A stretch of 39,363 bases of DNA from Planctomycetota bacterium. GTDB taxonomy: Bacteria; Planctomycetota; Phycisphaerae; Phycisphaerales; UBA1924. The notes beneath the pieces are model-generated. The model was given only the letters and a program-made list of their open reading frames with translations. It was not told the origin of the DNA and searched no databases. Position numbers and translations under genes: made by a program. The stretch lies in contig JAGWZK010000024.1 of the NCBI GenBank assembly GCA_018968885.1, positions 1-39,363 of the forward strand, read 5' to 3'. Positions 25,045 through 33,922 of the stretch are shown piece after piece (within the stretch, counting starts at the first letter, position 1; each line of letters opens with the position of its first letter).

Positions 25045-26295
25045 TCAGGTTGTGGTTTTGGCCTTGGCCGGGATCGCCACAGAGAGAACGACGGCGAGGA
25101 AGAGGGTGGCGACAACGCCGATGAGGGATTGCTCGGGAGAGATTTTGATGGACTTCCTGGCTTCCCAAGTCTGGCCAATCCATCCACCAATGGTGTCGAG
25201 GTAGGGGGGCACGCTCATCAAGAGGAGCTTGACGCCGACGAAGGCGAGGATGAGGATCAGCGCGGGCTTCAAGAAGCGGAACTTGGTGATGAGGGCAGCC
25301 AGACAGAAGTAGAGGGCGCGCAGACCCAGGATCGCGAAGATGTTGCTGGTGAAGACAATAAAGGGATCGGGGGTGATTGCGAAGATAGCGGGGATGGAAT
25401 CGACCGCGAAGACCAGGTCAGTAATCTCAACAAGGATGAGGGCGAGGAACAGGGGCGTGACGGCCCACGATGCGCTCAGGGAGCCCGCGGGGGCAGGGTC
25501 CATGACTTCCTTGCCCGTTCTGGCGTCGACCGAGTAGGTGGGTTTGAGAGTGCGCTTGGTGAAAAACTTCTGCCCGTCGTAGAAATCGACGGTGCGGAAG
25601 AGCTTCTTGCAGATCTTGACGGCGATGTTCTGAGAAGGGTCGTCGTTGCCCTTGATGAGGGCCATCTTGACGGCGGTGAGGATGAGGAACGCGCCAAACA
25701 GAATGAGGATCCACTGATACTTCATGATCAGTTCGGCACCCAGGAAGATCATGCCGCCACGCATGATGAGGGCGCCGATGATGCCCCAGAAGAGAACGCG
25801 GTGCTGGTACTTATTGGGAATGGCAAAGAAGGAGAAGATGAGCGCGATGACGAAGATGTTGTCCATCGCCAAGGACTTTTCCACGATGTAGCCGGTAAGG
25901 TAGTGCTTGGCGGCAGTGGCACCATCGACCTGACCGTAGATGACGGTGCCCATGTCGCTGTACATGCGGGTGTTGAGGCCCAGGTCGAGCCAGTTGCGGT
26001 TATAGGCGAGGTAGACAAAGCCGGCAAAGGCGACGCCGCAGGCGAGCCAGATGACGGACCACGTCGCAGCTTCCTTCATGGAGACTTCGTGTGCTTCGCG
26101 ATGAAAGACCCCGAGGTCGAGGGCGAGGAAGGCGATGACAAGACCAAGGAAGGCGGCGTAGGCCCAGATCACCTTGTCAGAGGTGAGCGAGGGGTTGGCG
26201 GCATCCTGAACCCATGCGAGCATGGATTGGGATGAGTGCAGGAGGTGAGCCAGATCGAGGGGAATTGAGGAAAGAACGTGCGCGATATCCGACAT
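25045..26295 (-). CDS. TerC family integral membrane protein (first of tandem pair)
   Basis: 416 residues from ATG 26295 (GGGAG just upstream). It has the same TerC signatures as its downstream neighbour: EKSLAMDNIFVIALIFSFF, HRVLFWGIIGALIMRGGMIF, ILVEITDLVFAVDSIPAIFAIT and FAILGLRALYFCLAAL. An N-terminal extension of about 40 residues precedes the first helix. The frame is open to a TTG at 26439, but that part lies on the riboswitch aptamer, so the shorter start is preferred. The pair probably arose by duplication. A role in Mn2+ export is inferred from the riboswitch and family, not proved. Confidence 0.93.
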   Translation of the reverse strand: MSDIAHVLSSIPLDLAHLLHSSQSMLAWVQDAANPSLTSDKVIWAYAAFLGLVIAFLALDLGVFHREAHEVSMKEAATWSVIWLACGVAFAGFVYLAYNRNWLDLGLNTRMYSDMGTVIYGQVDGATAAKHYLTGYIVEKSLAMDNIFVIALIFSFFAIPNKYQHRVLFWGIIGALIMRGGMIFLGAELIMKYQWILILFGAFLILTAVKMALIKGNDDPSQNIAVKICKKLFRTVDFYDGQKFFTKRTLKPTYSVDARTGKEVMDPAPAGSLSASWAVTPLFLALILVEITDLVFAVDSIPAIFAITPDPFIVFTSNIFAILGLRALYFCLAALITKFRFLKPALILILAFVGVKLLLMSVPPYLDTIGGWIGQTWEARKSIKISPEQSLIGVVATLFLAVVLSVAIPAKAKTTT

Positions 26296-26379
26296 CTGCG
26301 ACTCCCAGCATGGCAGAGGTAACAACAACGCCCACTCGGAAAAGTGGCGATGACGAACCTTGCACATGTTGGTCTTGCC

Positions 26380-26479
26380 GGTGCGGAAACGCACGAGCGG
26401 GCCGGGATCAGAGCGATCCGTGTTGACGACCCTGCTCAACGCCTGGTGATAGACCAGGGGCTTGGGCTACTCCCCAACT
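26380..26479 (-). promoter_or_regulatory. yybP-ykoY family riboswitch (Mn2+-sensing) upstream of terC pair
   Basis: The minus strand carries the two hallmark conserved blocks of this family in the right order: GGGGAGTAGC (26466-26475) and GTCAACACG (26419-26427). A 6-bp stem (CCTGGT ctatc ACCAGG, 26442-26458) lies between them and a GGATC/GATCC stem after the second. yybP-ykoY elements commonly precede terC/alx genes and sense Mn2+. No U-tract terminator follows, so control is probably at translation initiation. The limits given are approximate; the P1 pairing was not resolved by eye. Confidence 0.82.
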
Positions 26480-26515
26480 GAGCGAACGGTAGGAGTGTTC
26501 GCTCGAATTGGTCAA
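26480..26515 (-). promoter_or_regulatory. hairpin after rpoD and possible terC promoter
   Basis: A perfect 8-bp stem, GAGCGAAC (26480-26487) with GTTCGCTC (26497-26504), lies between rpoD and the riboswitch and could end the rpoD transcript. The same stretch also offers TTGACC (26510-26515), an 18-bp spacer and TACCGT (26486-26491), which would start RNA at about 26479, just before the aptamer. The two readings overlap and cannot be separated by inspection. Confidence 0.3.
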
Positions 26516-26591
26516 TTGGATTCAGGGTTTGCCCATCACTTGACGTGGAGTGGGCAGGACCGAGAATCGGCGAATCGACAGGGGAAACCGG

Positions 26592-28583
26592 TCAGTCGAG
26601 GGGTTCGCCGAGTTCGGGCATATCGCCCATGGATTCGAACCCTTCGTCGAGTTCGGCATCGAGCGCTTCCATGGGCTCGGCGTCCATCAGGTCCTGGAGC
26701 TTCTCGGCCTTGGCGTTGCCACCCTTTTCGTCTGCCTTCTGCAATTGCTTGTAGATGCTGCCATCGACAAAGCCCATGAGCTTTCGGGCGCGGACGGGGT
26801 GTTGCAGTTTGCGGATGGCCTTGGCTTCGACCTGGCGCACGCGTTCGCGGGTAACCTTGAAAATGCGGCCGACCTCTTCGAGGGTATAGGTGTAGCCATC
26901 ACCGATGCCATACCGGAGCTTGATGATCTCGCGTTCGCGGTAGGTGAGTGTCTTGAGGATGTTCTCAATGCGCTGCTTGAGCATGTCCTGCGCGGCGGCA
27001 TCGCTGGGGGCGGGTTGGCTCTGATCCTCGATGAAATCGCCGAAGTAAGAATCTTCGTTTTCGCCGACGGGGCGATCGAGAGAGACAGGGGAGCGGCCGA
27101 TCTTCATGACGCGACGGACTTCCGCGACGCTGATGCCCGCGCGCTCGGCAAGTTCGTCCATGGTGGGTTCGCGGCCCGTGTCTTGCACGATGAGCTTCTG
27201 AATATTCCGCAGTTTGCTCATCGTTTCGATCATGTGCACGGGAATGCGGATCGTGCGGGCGTGATCGGCGATGGCGCGGGTGATGGCCTGACGGATCCAC
27301 CAGGTGGCGTAGGTGCTGAACTTGTAGCCACGCTTATATTCGTACTTGTCCACTGCGCGCATCAGGCCGGTGTTGCCTTCCTGAATCACATCGAGGAACG
27401 AGAGGCCGCGATTGCGGTACTTCTTGGCGATCGAGACGACCAAACGCAGATTGCCACCAGAGAGATCGCGTTTGGCCTGTTCATATTCCCAGAAGACGGT
27501 GTTGAGCTGCTTGACGTATCCAGAGAGGCCAGCGGGCTCTTCGAGGCAGAGGGCGCGAAGGCCGTCGAGTTCTTCCTGCATCACGGCGACATCGTCGGCA
27601 TCGTAACGCTTAGGGTTTTTGGCAGCGCGGGCCAGCTCATTCAGCAGTTCCTGCATCTTCTTATTGATGCTGCGGAGCTTGCGCATGAGGGGGTTGATGC
27701 GTCCGGTGCGGAGGCAGAGTTCTTCGGTGAGGGCCGCGATGTGGTGGCGGCGGCAGGCGATGCTGGAGCGGAAGCGATGGGCATCGGCCTCGCGACCTTC
27801 CTTGCGCGCGATCTCCATGGCGTCCCACTCGGCACGATTGACGCCGAGGAGTTTTTCGATGGTGGGGAGGTTGGCAGGGATGCGCTTGCTGATCTTGTCG
27901 CGGTGGTTGGTCTCAGCCGTTGAGATGCGCATGGTGCGATCGAAGGGGAGTTCGCCCCGGTGCACCTGCTTCAAGATCTCCACGGCCTGGGCGACGACGT
28001 AATCGTTTTCCAGGCAACGACGCCGAAAGATCATGCGTGTCGTTTCAATCTTCTTGGCAAGGCGAATTTCCTCTTCGCGAGTCAACAGGGGGATCGTGCC
28101 CATCTGCGAGAGGTACATGCGCACGGGATCGTCTACGCGACGGACGTGGGCTTCTTCGGCCACGGCAGCCAGATCTCGGCGGAGTTCCTCTTCATCAGCA
28201 TCGGAGGGGAGTTCGTCGCCTTCGCCTTTTCCCAGCCCGTTGAGCTGGTGGAAAATCTTTGTCATGTCGCCGCGAGCTTCGCCACCGGCGACGGCCATGG
28301 CTCGGGTGGGCTTGGGGAGCATGGCCAGAGAATTGGTGGCGATGACAGGTGTGCCCATCATTTCGCCTGCCTCACGCTCCATGCGGCGCAGCCGGGCGCG
28401 GAACTCCAGCTCATCGACGAGATCGAGGCCGGTGCGATCGAGGAAGACCAGAAGCTCGTGGATTCTTTCGGGATCCACCATCTCATCGGGAAGAGTGTTG
28501 TTGAGCTCTTCGTAACTCAGCCAGCCGCGCTGGCGGCCGAGGGAGAAGAGGTCATTGACTGCGGGGTGAAGATCTGCGATCAC
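26592..28583 (-). CDS. rpoD: primary sigma factor sigma-70
   Basis: 663 residues. Region 1.1-like N-terminus ([24 protein letters not shown]), region 1.2 ([22 protein letters not shown]), and a long non-conserved region. Region 2 follows ([30 protein letters not shown] and [17 protein letters not shown]), then region 3 ([12 protein letters not shown]), and region 4 with [20 protein letters not shown] then [17 protein letters not shown]. It directs RNA polymerase to housekeeping promoters. The protein does not stop at the usual end of region 4 (residue about 607). It carries 56 further residues, Lys-rich then strongly acidic ([20 protein letters not shown]). It lies 51 bp after dnaG, recalling the dnaG-rpoD macromolecular-synthesis operon, without rpsU here. 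Confidence 0.97.
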   Translation of the reverse strand: MIADLHPAVNDLFSLGRQRGWLSYEELNNTLPDEMVDPERIHELLVFLDRTGLDLVDELEFRARLRRMEREAGEMMGTPVIATNSLAMLPKPTRAMAVAGGEARGDMTKIFHQLNGLGKGEGDELPSDADEEELRRDLAAVAEEAHVRRVDDPVRMYLSQMGTIPLLTREEEIRLAKKIETTRMIFRRRCLENDYVVAQAVEILKQVHRGELPFDRTMRISTAETNHRDKISKRIPANLPTIEKLLGVNRAEWDAMEIARKEGREADAHRFRSSIACRRHHIAALTEELCLRTGRINPLMRKLRSINKKMQELLNELARAAKNPKRYDADDVAVMQEELDGLRALCLEEPAGLSGYVKQLNTVFWEYEQAKRDLSGGNLRLVVSIAKKYRNRGLSFLDVIQEGNTGLMRAVDKYEYKRGYKFSTYATWWIRQAITRAIADHARTIRIPVHMIETMSKLRNIQKLIVQDTGREPTMDELAERAGISVAEVRRVMKIGRSPVSLDRPVGENEDSYFGDFIEDQSQPAPSDAAAQDMLKQRIENILKTLTYREREIIKLRYGIGDGYTYTLEEVGRIFKVTRERVRQVEAKAIRKLQHPVRARKLMGFVDGSIYKQLQKADEKGGNAKAEKLQDLMDAEPMEALDAELDEGFESMGDMPELGEPLD

Positions 28584-28634
28584 GTTCTGCTCCTGAACTT
28601 GCTGTCGTCTTCCTGACCCGAGAGTGCGAATGGT

Positions 28635-30464
28635 TTACTGAGGACGGGGGATTCTGCGGACATCTGCTCCGGCGGTGCCGCGGGCTTTGGCGCGGGCCAC
28701 AAGTATTGCCAGCGGATCGTCGCCGGGCGGGGGGTGGTCGCGAATTCCGACATCGGCGACGACACGGGCGAGGGCATCGGCCCACATGCGGGCGAGCCGC
28801 GCGGCATCGTGGGCACACTCTTTGCCGATGCGCTCCGATAGCGTAACGGCGGCAGAGCGGGCCTCTTCGGTGGTGAGTTCGTCCAGGACTTCGCGGAGTG
28901 AGGGGTGATCGCCACGAACGGTGACGAGGTCGGCCTTGTCGGCGAGCTCGCGTGAGACCTGGGCGCGATATTCGATCTGCAGGAGGGCCTGAATGTGATT
29001 GGGCTTGGCCTCGGACCAGAGTTCGCCTCGATTGAGAGCGCAGCCGATGGCGACTTCCGCAGCAGAGAGTGTGCCGCCGGCGAGACGAGCGAGAGTGCTT
29101 GATTGGGGATCGGGTTCTTCGCTTGCGGCGGCGCGCCGACCACGAGGCATGGCAGCGAGGATGGAGCCAGCATCCAGGCCGGTGATCTGATTGAGACGTT
29201 GAATGATGAGCTGGCGACGGGTGGGTTCGGCGGTTTCCAGGCCGAGTTGTGAGAGACGCTGGAGATCTTCACGAATGGCGCGCTCGACGGCGGCAGGGCC
29301 AGCACCCTTGAGTTTGGAACGAAGGCGGTTGTAGTGGTATTCGAGAAGCGGGGTGGAGTTGGCGATGGCGCGTTCGAGCGTGGCCTTGCCCCCTTCGCGT
29401 TTGAGGAGTTCGTCAGGGTCTTTGGCATCGGTGACGGCGGCCAAGGTGGCGATGGAGACGTCGATGGATTCGTGAAAGAAGACATCGAACGCACGATCGG
29501 CAGCGCGTTGACCGGCGTCGTCACCATCAAAGAGGAGAACGACTTCGTCGGCAATCAATCTCAGTTCGCGGGCGTGCTCGCGGGTGAGGGCGGTGCCGAG
29601 GGTTGCGACGACGTTGCGGACACCGGCCTGATGGCAGGCGATGACGTCCATGTACCCCTCGACGACGACGACGCGCTTGGTTTTCTGAATGGTCTGGCGC
29701 GATTGGGGAAGAGCATAGAGCGTCGCGCTCTTGTTGAAGATGGGGGTTTCCGGGCTGTTGAGATACTTGGGTTCGTCACCCTCTTTGATGGCTCGAGCTC
29801 CAAAGGCAACGACGCGGCCGGTTTTGTCTTGAATCGGGAACATGAGCCGCGCGCGGAAGGTGTCGTAGAGACCATCGCCGTTTTCCCGCTTCTTGAAGAG
29901 TCCGGCGTTGAGGAAGTGCGCCAGGTCGAGGTTGGCAGCGCGAGCAGCGACTTCCAATCCATCCCAGCGATCCGCGCTGGCGCCCAGAGAGAATTCCTCG
30001 ACGGCCCAATCGGTCAGGCCGCGTTTGGCGATGACCGCGCGAGCGAGGGCCCCGTGCTGCGGATGCTGGAGGATCTTGCGGAAGTAGTCGTTGGCGGTTG
30101 CGGAGGCGCGGAGAATGTCGGGGCGGGTGGATTGACCGGGAGAGAGGGGTGCTGAGCCGCGTTCGGGCTTCCACGGAGTCAGCGTGATGTTGGCGCGCTC
30201 GGCGAGGTACTCCAGGGCCTCGCGAAACTCCATGTTGTGGTATTTCTGGACAAAGGTGAAGACATCGCCACCGGATTGACAGACAAAGCAGTGGAAGATC
30301 TGCTTGCTGGGGATGACATTCATGCTGGGGCGGCGGTCTTCGTGAAATGGGCAGAGCCCGACGAGCTCACGCCCCTTGGGCTTGAGCGCGAGGACATCGC
30401 CGATCACCCGTTCAATAGGTGAGGCGTCTTTGACTCTGGCCTTGTCGTCGTCGCGACTGGACAC
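28635..30464 (-). CDS. dnaG: DNA primase
   Basis: 609 residues from GTG 30464. The CHC2 zinc-binding domain has CPFHEDRRPSMNV and, 17 residues on, CFVCQSGGD. The catalytic core has the EGYMDVIACHQAG Toprim Glu and FDGDDAGQRAADRAF acidic pair. A DnaB-helicase-interacting C-terminal region follows. It makes RNA primers at the replication fork. The frame stays open to 30794, but residues upstream of VSSRDDDKARVKDASPIERV have no primase homology. The GTG at 30464 has GGGAAAGG about 8 nt upstream, so that start is chosen; GTG 30482 is an alternative. Transcribed ahead of rpoD. Confidence 0.96.
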   Translation of the reverse strand: MSSRDDDKARVKDASPIERVIGDVLALKPKGRELVGLCPFHEDRRPSMNVIPSKQIFHCFVCQSGGDVFTFVQKYHNMEFREALEYLAERANITLTPWKPERGSAPLSPGQSTRPDILRASATANDYFRKILQHPQHGALARAVIAKRGLTDWAVEEFSLGASADRWDGLEVAARAANLDLAHFLNAGLFKKRENGDGLYDTFRARLMFPIQDKTGRVVAFGARAIKEGDEPKYLNSPETPIFNKSATLYALPQSRQTIQKTKRVVVVEGYMDVIACHQAGVRNVVATLGTALTREHARELRLIADEVVLLFDGDDAGQRAADRAFDVFFHESIDVSIATLAAVTDAKDPDELLKREGGKATLERAIANSTPLLEYHYNRLRSKLKGAGPAAVERAIREDLQRLSQLGLETAEPTRRQLIIQRLNQITGLDAGSILAAMPRGRRAAASEEPDPQSSTLARLAGGTLSAAEVAIGCALNRGELWSEAKPNHIQALLQIEYRAQVSRELADKADLVTVRGDHPSLREVLDELTTEEARSAAVTLSERIGKECAHDAARLARMWADALARVVADVGIRDHPPPGDDPLAILVARAKARGTAGADVRRIPRPQ

Positions 30465-30973
30465 GGCTGGTGCCTTTCCCACAAGTGAACCCGCCAAGGC
30501 CGTATCCACCCCCGGGTGGACGCACCTTGCGCGCACATTGTGGTCTGTCAAGGGTGGAGCGCAATGCGCGAGCCCTTGCCAAGGCGTGCCGCCGGAATGT
30601 TCCCCGAAAGAATTTGGCGAATGAGAGGAAGCCCAATTCGCCCCCGGATGTTGGTCGCTTGTGGCGACCGTGTGGGGAACATCCTTGCAGCCGGTTCGTA
30701 TTGCGAGATCCGCCTGGCGTCTACCAGTGCGGCGTGCCGCGAGAACCGGCCCTGCCGACCGTATCGAATGTATCACGTATTCCGGGCCGATCAACCAAAG
30801 TGGGTTCTGGGTGGTGAGATTGCGCAGTTATTTGGGACGTTGCGAGCTTATCTGGCGTGAGGGTGGCCTTTGGGGTGGCGTGGGGGTGGCAAGATGTCCC
30901 GAGTTCGGGCGGGGCCGGAATGGGTGGGGAGGCGCGGGGCGGGATGACTGTGGCGGGGTGGGTACGGTTGGGG
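30465..30973. other. divergent intergenic region between dnaG and the MBL-fold gene
   Basis: About 510 bp without a credible gene; all frames here are shadow-like (Arg/Pro-rich). A minus-strand promoter candidate for dnaG-rpoD is TTGATC (30789-30794), 16-bp spacer, TACATT (30767-30772), which would give a leader of roughly 300 nt. A perfect TTGACA (minus, 30546-30551) lies nearer dnaG but has no matching -10. No rpsU gene was found here, although rpsU often heads this operon in other bacteria. Confidence 0.35.
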
Positions 30974-31924
30974 ATGAGCGATGGGACTGGCGCAAGGTAT
31001 TCGTGGAAGGTGCTGAGGGCTGGGGAGTTCCGGCTGGATGGCGGCTCGATGTTTGGATTGATTCCAAGATCGGTGTGGTCGCGGAGTGTGCCGACGGATG
31101 AGTTGGGGCGAATCACGGTGCAGCACAACTGCGTGCTGTTGGAGCGACATGGTGCAGCGAGTGAATCAGGCGCACCGAAACTGGTGATTCTGGAGACGGG
31201 GTCTGGAGACAAGCTGGATCCCAAGTTTCGCTCGCTCTTTGCAATGCAGGAGCGCTCGCTGCTTGATGCGCTGCACGAGGCGGATTGCAAGCCAGAGGAT
31301 GTGGGGCTGGCGACATGCACGCACTTGCACTTTGACCATGCGGGGGGATTGACGCGGCGGCCTCGCGCGGGCGAAAGCGGCGGGGCTCTGGGATCGGTGG
31401 CCACTTTTACCAATGCCAAGATCGTGGTGCAGGCGCGGGAGCTCGCGGATGCGCGAGCCGGCCGCAGCGTGATGACCAAGACGTACTTCAAGGAGAATTA
31501 CGAGCCCTTGGCGGAGAATCTGGTGGTGGTAGATTCGCCTCGGCCGTATGCGGCGGGGGTCGTACCGAATCGGGATCAGCAGCCGATCGGGAGCGTGGAA
31601 CTCCGCGAGACAATGATCGCGCCTGGCATCAGTGTCGTTTTGTGCCCCGGGCACACGTGGGGTCAGCAGGCGATGAAATTCATGGATGTCGCGGGAAACA
31701 CGGTGGTTTTTGTGCCCGATGTGATGCCCACGGCAGCTCATGTGGGGCAGACATATTCCTTGGCCTATGACGTGGAGCCGTATACCACGCTGCTTTCCAA
31801 AACGTGGCTCTTGGCAGAGGCGGCGGCACGGAATTGGCTGCTGATTCTGGACCATGAGGTGCAGACCCCGGTGGTTCGGGTGAGGCCGGATGGCAAGGGG
31901 TGGTACACCCTGCAGCCGGAATAA
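30974..31924 (+). CDS. MBL-fold metallo-hydrolase
   Basis: 316 residues from ATG 30974. The metallo-beta-lactamase signature THLHFDHAGG supplies the HxHxDH zinc ligands. CPGHTWGQQAMKF gives the next His, VVFVPDVMPTAAHVG the bridging Asp, and a later His comes in ILDHEVQTPVV. The N-terminal strands (GSMFGLIPRSVWSR, NCVLLERHG) resemble the lactonase/quorum-quenching and glyoxalase-II-like branch, but the substrate cannot be assigned. The frame is open 39 codons upstream; those residues are Gly/Trp-rich and lack family features, so the internal ATG is preferred. It is the first of three same-strand genes with short gaps. Confidence 0.87.
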   Translation: MSDGTGARYSWKVLRAGEFRLDGGSMFGLIPRSVWSRSVPTDELGRITVQHNCVLLERHGAASESGAPKLVILETGSGDKLDPKFRSLFAMQERSLLDALHEADCKPEDVGLATCTHLHFDHAGGLTRRPRAGESGGALGSVATFTNAKIVVQARELADARAGRSVMTKTYFKENYEPLAENLVVVDSPRPYAAGVVPNRDQQPIGSVELRETMIAPGISVVLCPGHTWGQQAMKFMDVAGNTVVFVPDVMPTAAHVGQTYSLAYDVEPYTTLLSKTWLLAEAAARNWLLILDHEVQTPVVRVRPDGKGWYTLQPE

Positions 31925-31959
31925 ACTCTCCGGCCGGTTTTCCTAAGGATTGAGGTATC

Positions 31960-32640
31960 GTGGATGCAGCATCAGACAATTCGGCAGTCGTGAACGCTTC
32001 GGTGCCCGCGGCTGGGGCTGATGATGCGCGGACGTCGCCGCGGATGTTGACGCGAAAATTGACGTTGATGGATAGGGCCGACCGCTGGCTTAGCAAGTTG
32101 TCGGCGAAAAGTTCCTTCTGGCAGCGGATCACGTCGTTTGTGTTCATGCCATACTCATTCAAGAGTGGCATTCAGATGAAGCGGCTGGGGCCGAATGCGT
32201 TTTCGGCGGTGCTCCCCTTCAAGCGGATCAATAAGAACTGGTACAACGCCATGGCGGGGGCGGCTTTGCTTGGCAATGCCGAGATCGCCGGAGGCATGTA
32301 CGTCTTTGATCTTGCTGGCGGTGATTACACCGTGGTGTGCAAGCACCTGGAATACAAGTTTCTGAGGCCGTGCTTTGGGCCGGCGGTGTACAAGATCACC
32401 CCGCGCGAAGATCTTGCTGCTCTGATTGCGACTGGCAACGAATTCAATATCACGCTGGATATGGAGATCGTGCAGCAATCGCTGATGCCGGAGAATGTGC
32501 GACCGACAGCCGAGAAGGTGTTGCCCAAGGCAGTGGGTGAGAAGGTGGCGGGAAAGGAAAAGCGTGTGGGCAAGGCGGTGGCGACGTTTCACGTGACGCC
32601 CAAGTCGCATCAATTGGCCAAGGGACGCACGGTGCGTTGA
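31960..32640 (+). CDS. DUF4442/hotdog-fold-like protein
   Basis: 226 residues starting at GTG 31960, with TGAGG a few nt upstream. The central part (FKSGIQMKRLGPNAFSAVLPFKRINKNWYNAMAGAALLGNAEIAGGMYVF) resembles DUF4442/YiiD-type hotdog domains, where a conserved Asn and helix face an acyl-CoA thioester. The C-terminal 40 residues are Lys-rich and probably disordered (EKVAGKEKRVGKAVATFHV). The N-terminal 45 residues are not conserved-looking. An acyl-CoA thioesterase role is only a family-level guess. It lies 35 bp after the MBL-fold gene and 25 bp before the membrane protein gene, so the three are probably cotranscribed. Confidence 0.65.
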   Translation: MDAASDNSAVVNASVPAAGADDARTSPRMLTRKLTLMDRADRWLSKLSAKSSFWQRITSFVFMPYSFKSGIQMKRLGPNAFSAVLPFKRINKNWYNAMAGAALLGNAEIAGGMYVFDLAGGDYTVVCKHLEYKFLRPCFGPAVYKITPREDLAALIATGNEFNITLDMEIVQQSLMPENVRPTAEKVLPKAVGEKVAGKEKRVGKAVATFHVTPKSHQLAKGRTVR

Positions 32641-32665
32641 GCCAGGTGCCGATACACTGGGCTCT

Positions 32666-33922
32666 GTGAACGCAGGACGCACGCCGACAACTTCAAATTT
32701 GCAGACGCTGGGCTGGGGCGCGTATCTCGCGATGAGCTGGACGTGGTGCATCGGCATGTTCCTGCCGATTCTGTTGATGCGTGACTTTGGTGCAGTGGCG
32801 TGGTGGGTGTTTGCAATTCCGAATGTGATTGGTGCCGGGGCGATGGGGTGGATGCTGTCGCGTCAGGGGCAGAGCGAGGAACTTGTCGCAGCGCACCGAC
32901 CGGCGATGCGGGCGTTCTCGCTGGTGACGATTCTCTTTCAGGTGACGTTTTTCTTCCTGGTGGTTTTTCCGCTCGTGCACGCCGCGAATTCGAGATTGGC
33001 GTATCTGCCTTTGGGCATCGCGCTCGCAGCGGGAATGTTCACGCGCGGGTGGGGATCGCTGGTGGTCACCCTATTGACCACGCTGGGCGTGATGGTTGCT
33101 TGGTTCACGCAGGTAAGAGTGCCTGCTGAAACTCCCGCACCGATCTTCCCTGTGGCAGAATTGGCCTATCTGGCACCGGTGTGCACGATTGGCTTCCTGC
33201 TCTGTCCATACATGGATCTGACCTTTCACGAAGCGCGGCAGGCGGTTACTGCTCGCGGCGCTCGTGTCGCCTTTGGTGTCGGCTTTGGTGTGATCTTCCT
33301 CATTGCCATCGCCTTTACACCCTTTTATGCATCGGTGTTTGCCAGTGGTGAGGGGCGCGCGGCACCCTATGGATTGGCGACGCTCTTGATTGCGATGCAC
33401 ATGGCCGCTCAGTTGATCTTTACGATCAGCGTGCATGCGACGACCGCGTTGAAGCGGCGAGCGGATGATGCGATCACGATCTTGATTGTGATTGGGCTGG
33501 CGATTGTGCTGTCGGGCTTGAATGTCGCCTTTCCAGTTGGTGATCCACCCAACCCCGGGCCGGATCGAATGGTGTGGTACCGCGTCTTCATGTCGGCGTA
33601 CGGATTGATTTTCCCGGCGTACGTGTGGCTGTGTATGGTGCCGCGGGGTGGAGGAAAGTCGCGGGCTCCGACGTTGCGGCATTGGGTTGTTCTTGGTGTG
33701 GCGTGTTCCCTCGCGACACCGTTCTATTGGTTTGGGTTCATTGACGGTAAATGGGTGATGCTGGCGCCGGGATTGGGAATCATTCTGCTGGCGCGGCTGG
33801 CGGTGCCCCGTTCAGGTCCGCATGGAGGCGCTGCAGGCATTGAGCCGCCGTCCGGCGCACCAGTTCCGGTTGAGAGTGGTCCGATGCCATCGCTTGCAGC
33901 GTCGGCACAAGAGCCGCAGTGA
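32666..33922 (+). CDS. polytopic membrane protein of unknown function
   Basis: 418 residues, GTG start at 32666. About 11-12 hydrophobic helices (YLAMSWTWCIGMFLPILLM, MRAFSLVTILFQVTFFFLVV, GFGVIFLIAIAFTPFYASVF and DAITILIVIGLAIVLSGL) are separated by short loops. The second segment (GAVAWWVFAIPNVIGAGAMG) resembles the SSF (LeuT-fold) transporter start, but no substrate motif is visible. The last 40 residues are Pro/Gly/Ser-rich. Its 3' 143 bp overlap the 3' end of queG on the other strand. Confidence 0.75.
   Translation: MNAGRTPTTSNLQTLGWGAYLAMSWTWCIGMFLPILLMRDFGAVAWWVFAIPNVIGAGAMGWMLSRQGQSEELVAAHRPAMRAFSLVTILFQVTFFFLVVFPLVHAANSRLAYLPLGIALAAGMFTRGWGSLVVTLLTTLGVMVAWFTQVRVPAETPAPIFPVAELAYLAPVCTIGFLLCPYMDLTFHEARQAVTARGARVAFGVGFGVIFLIAIAFTPFYASVFASGEGRAAPYGLATLLIAMHMAAQLIFTISVHATTALKRRADDAITILIVIGLAIVLSGLNVAFPVGDPPNPGPDRMVWYRVFMSAYGLIFPAYVWLCMVPRGGGKSRAPTLRHWVVLGVACSLATPFYWFGFIDGKWVMLAPGLGIILLARLAVPRSGPHGGAAGIEPPSGAPVPVESGPMPSLAASAQEPQ

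Noticed and set aside
26296..26439. TTG start of the first terC protein at 26439
   Set aside because: The codons lie inside the riboswitch aptamer; the ATG at 26295 has GGGAG upstream and gives a normal TerC start.
30465..30794. N-terminal extension of DNA primase and a possible rpsU gene
   Set aside because: The extension shows no primase homology and overlaps a probable promoter; no ribosomal S21-like frame was found in the region.
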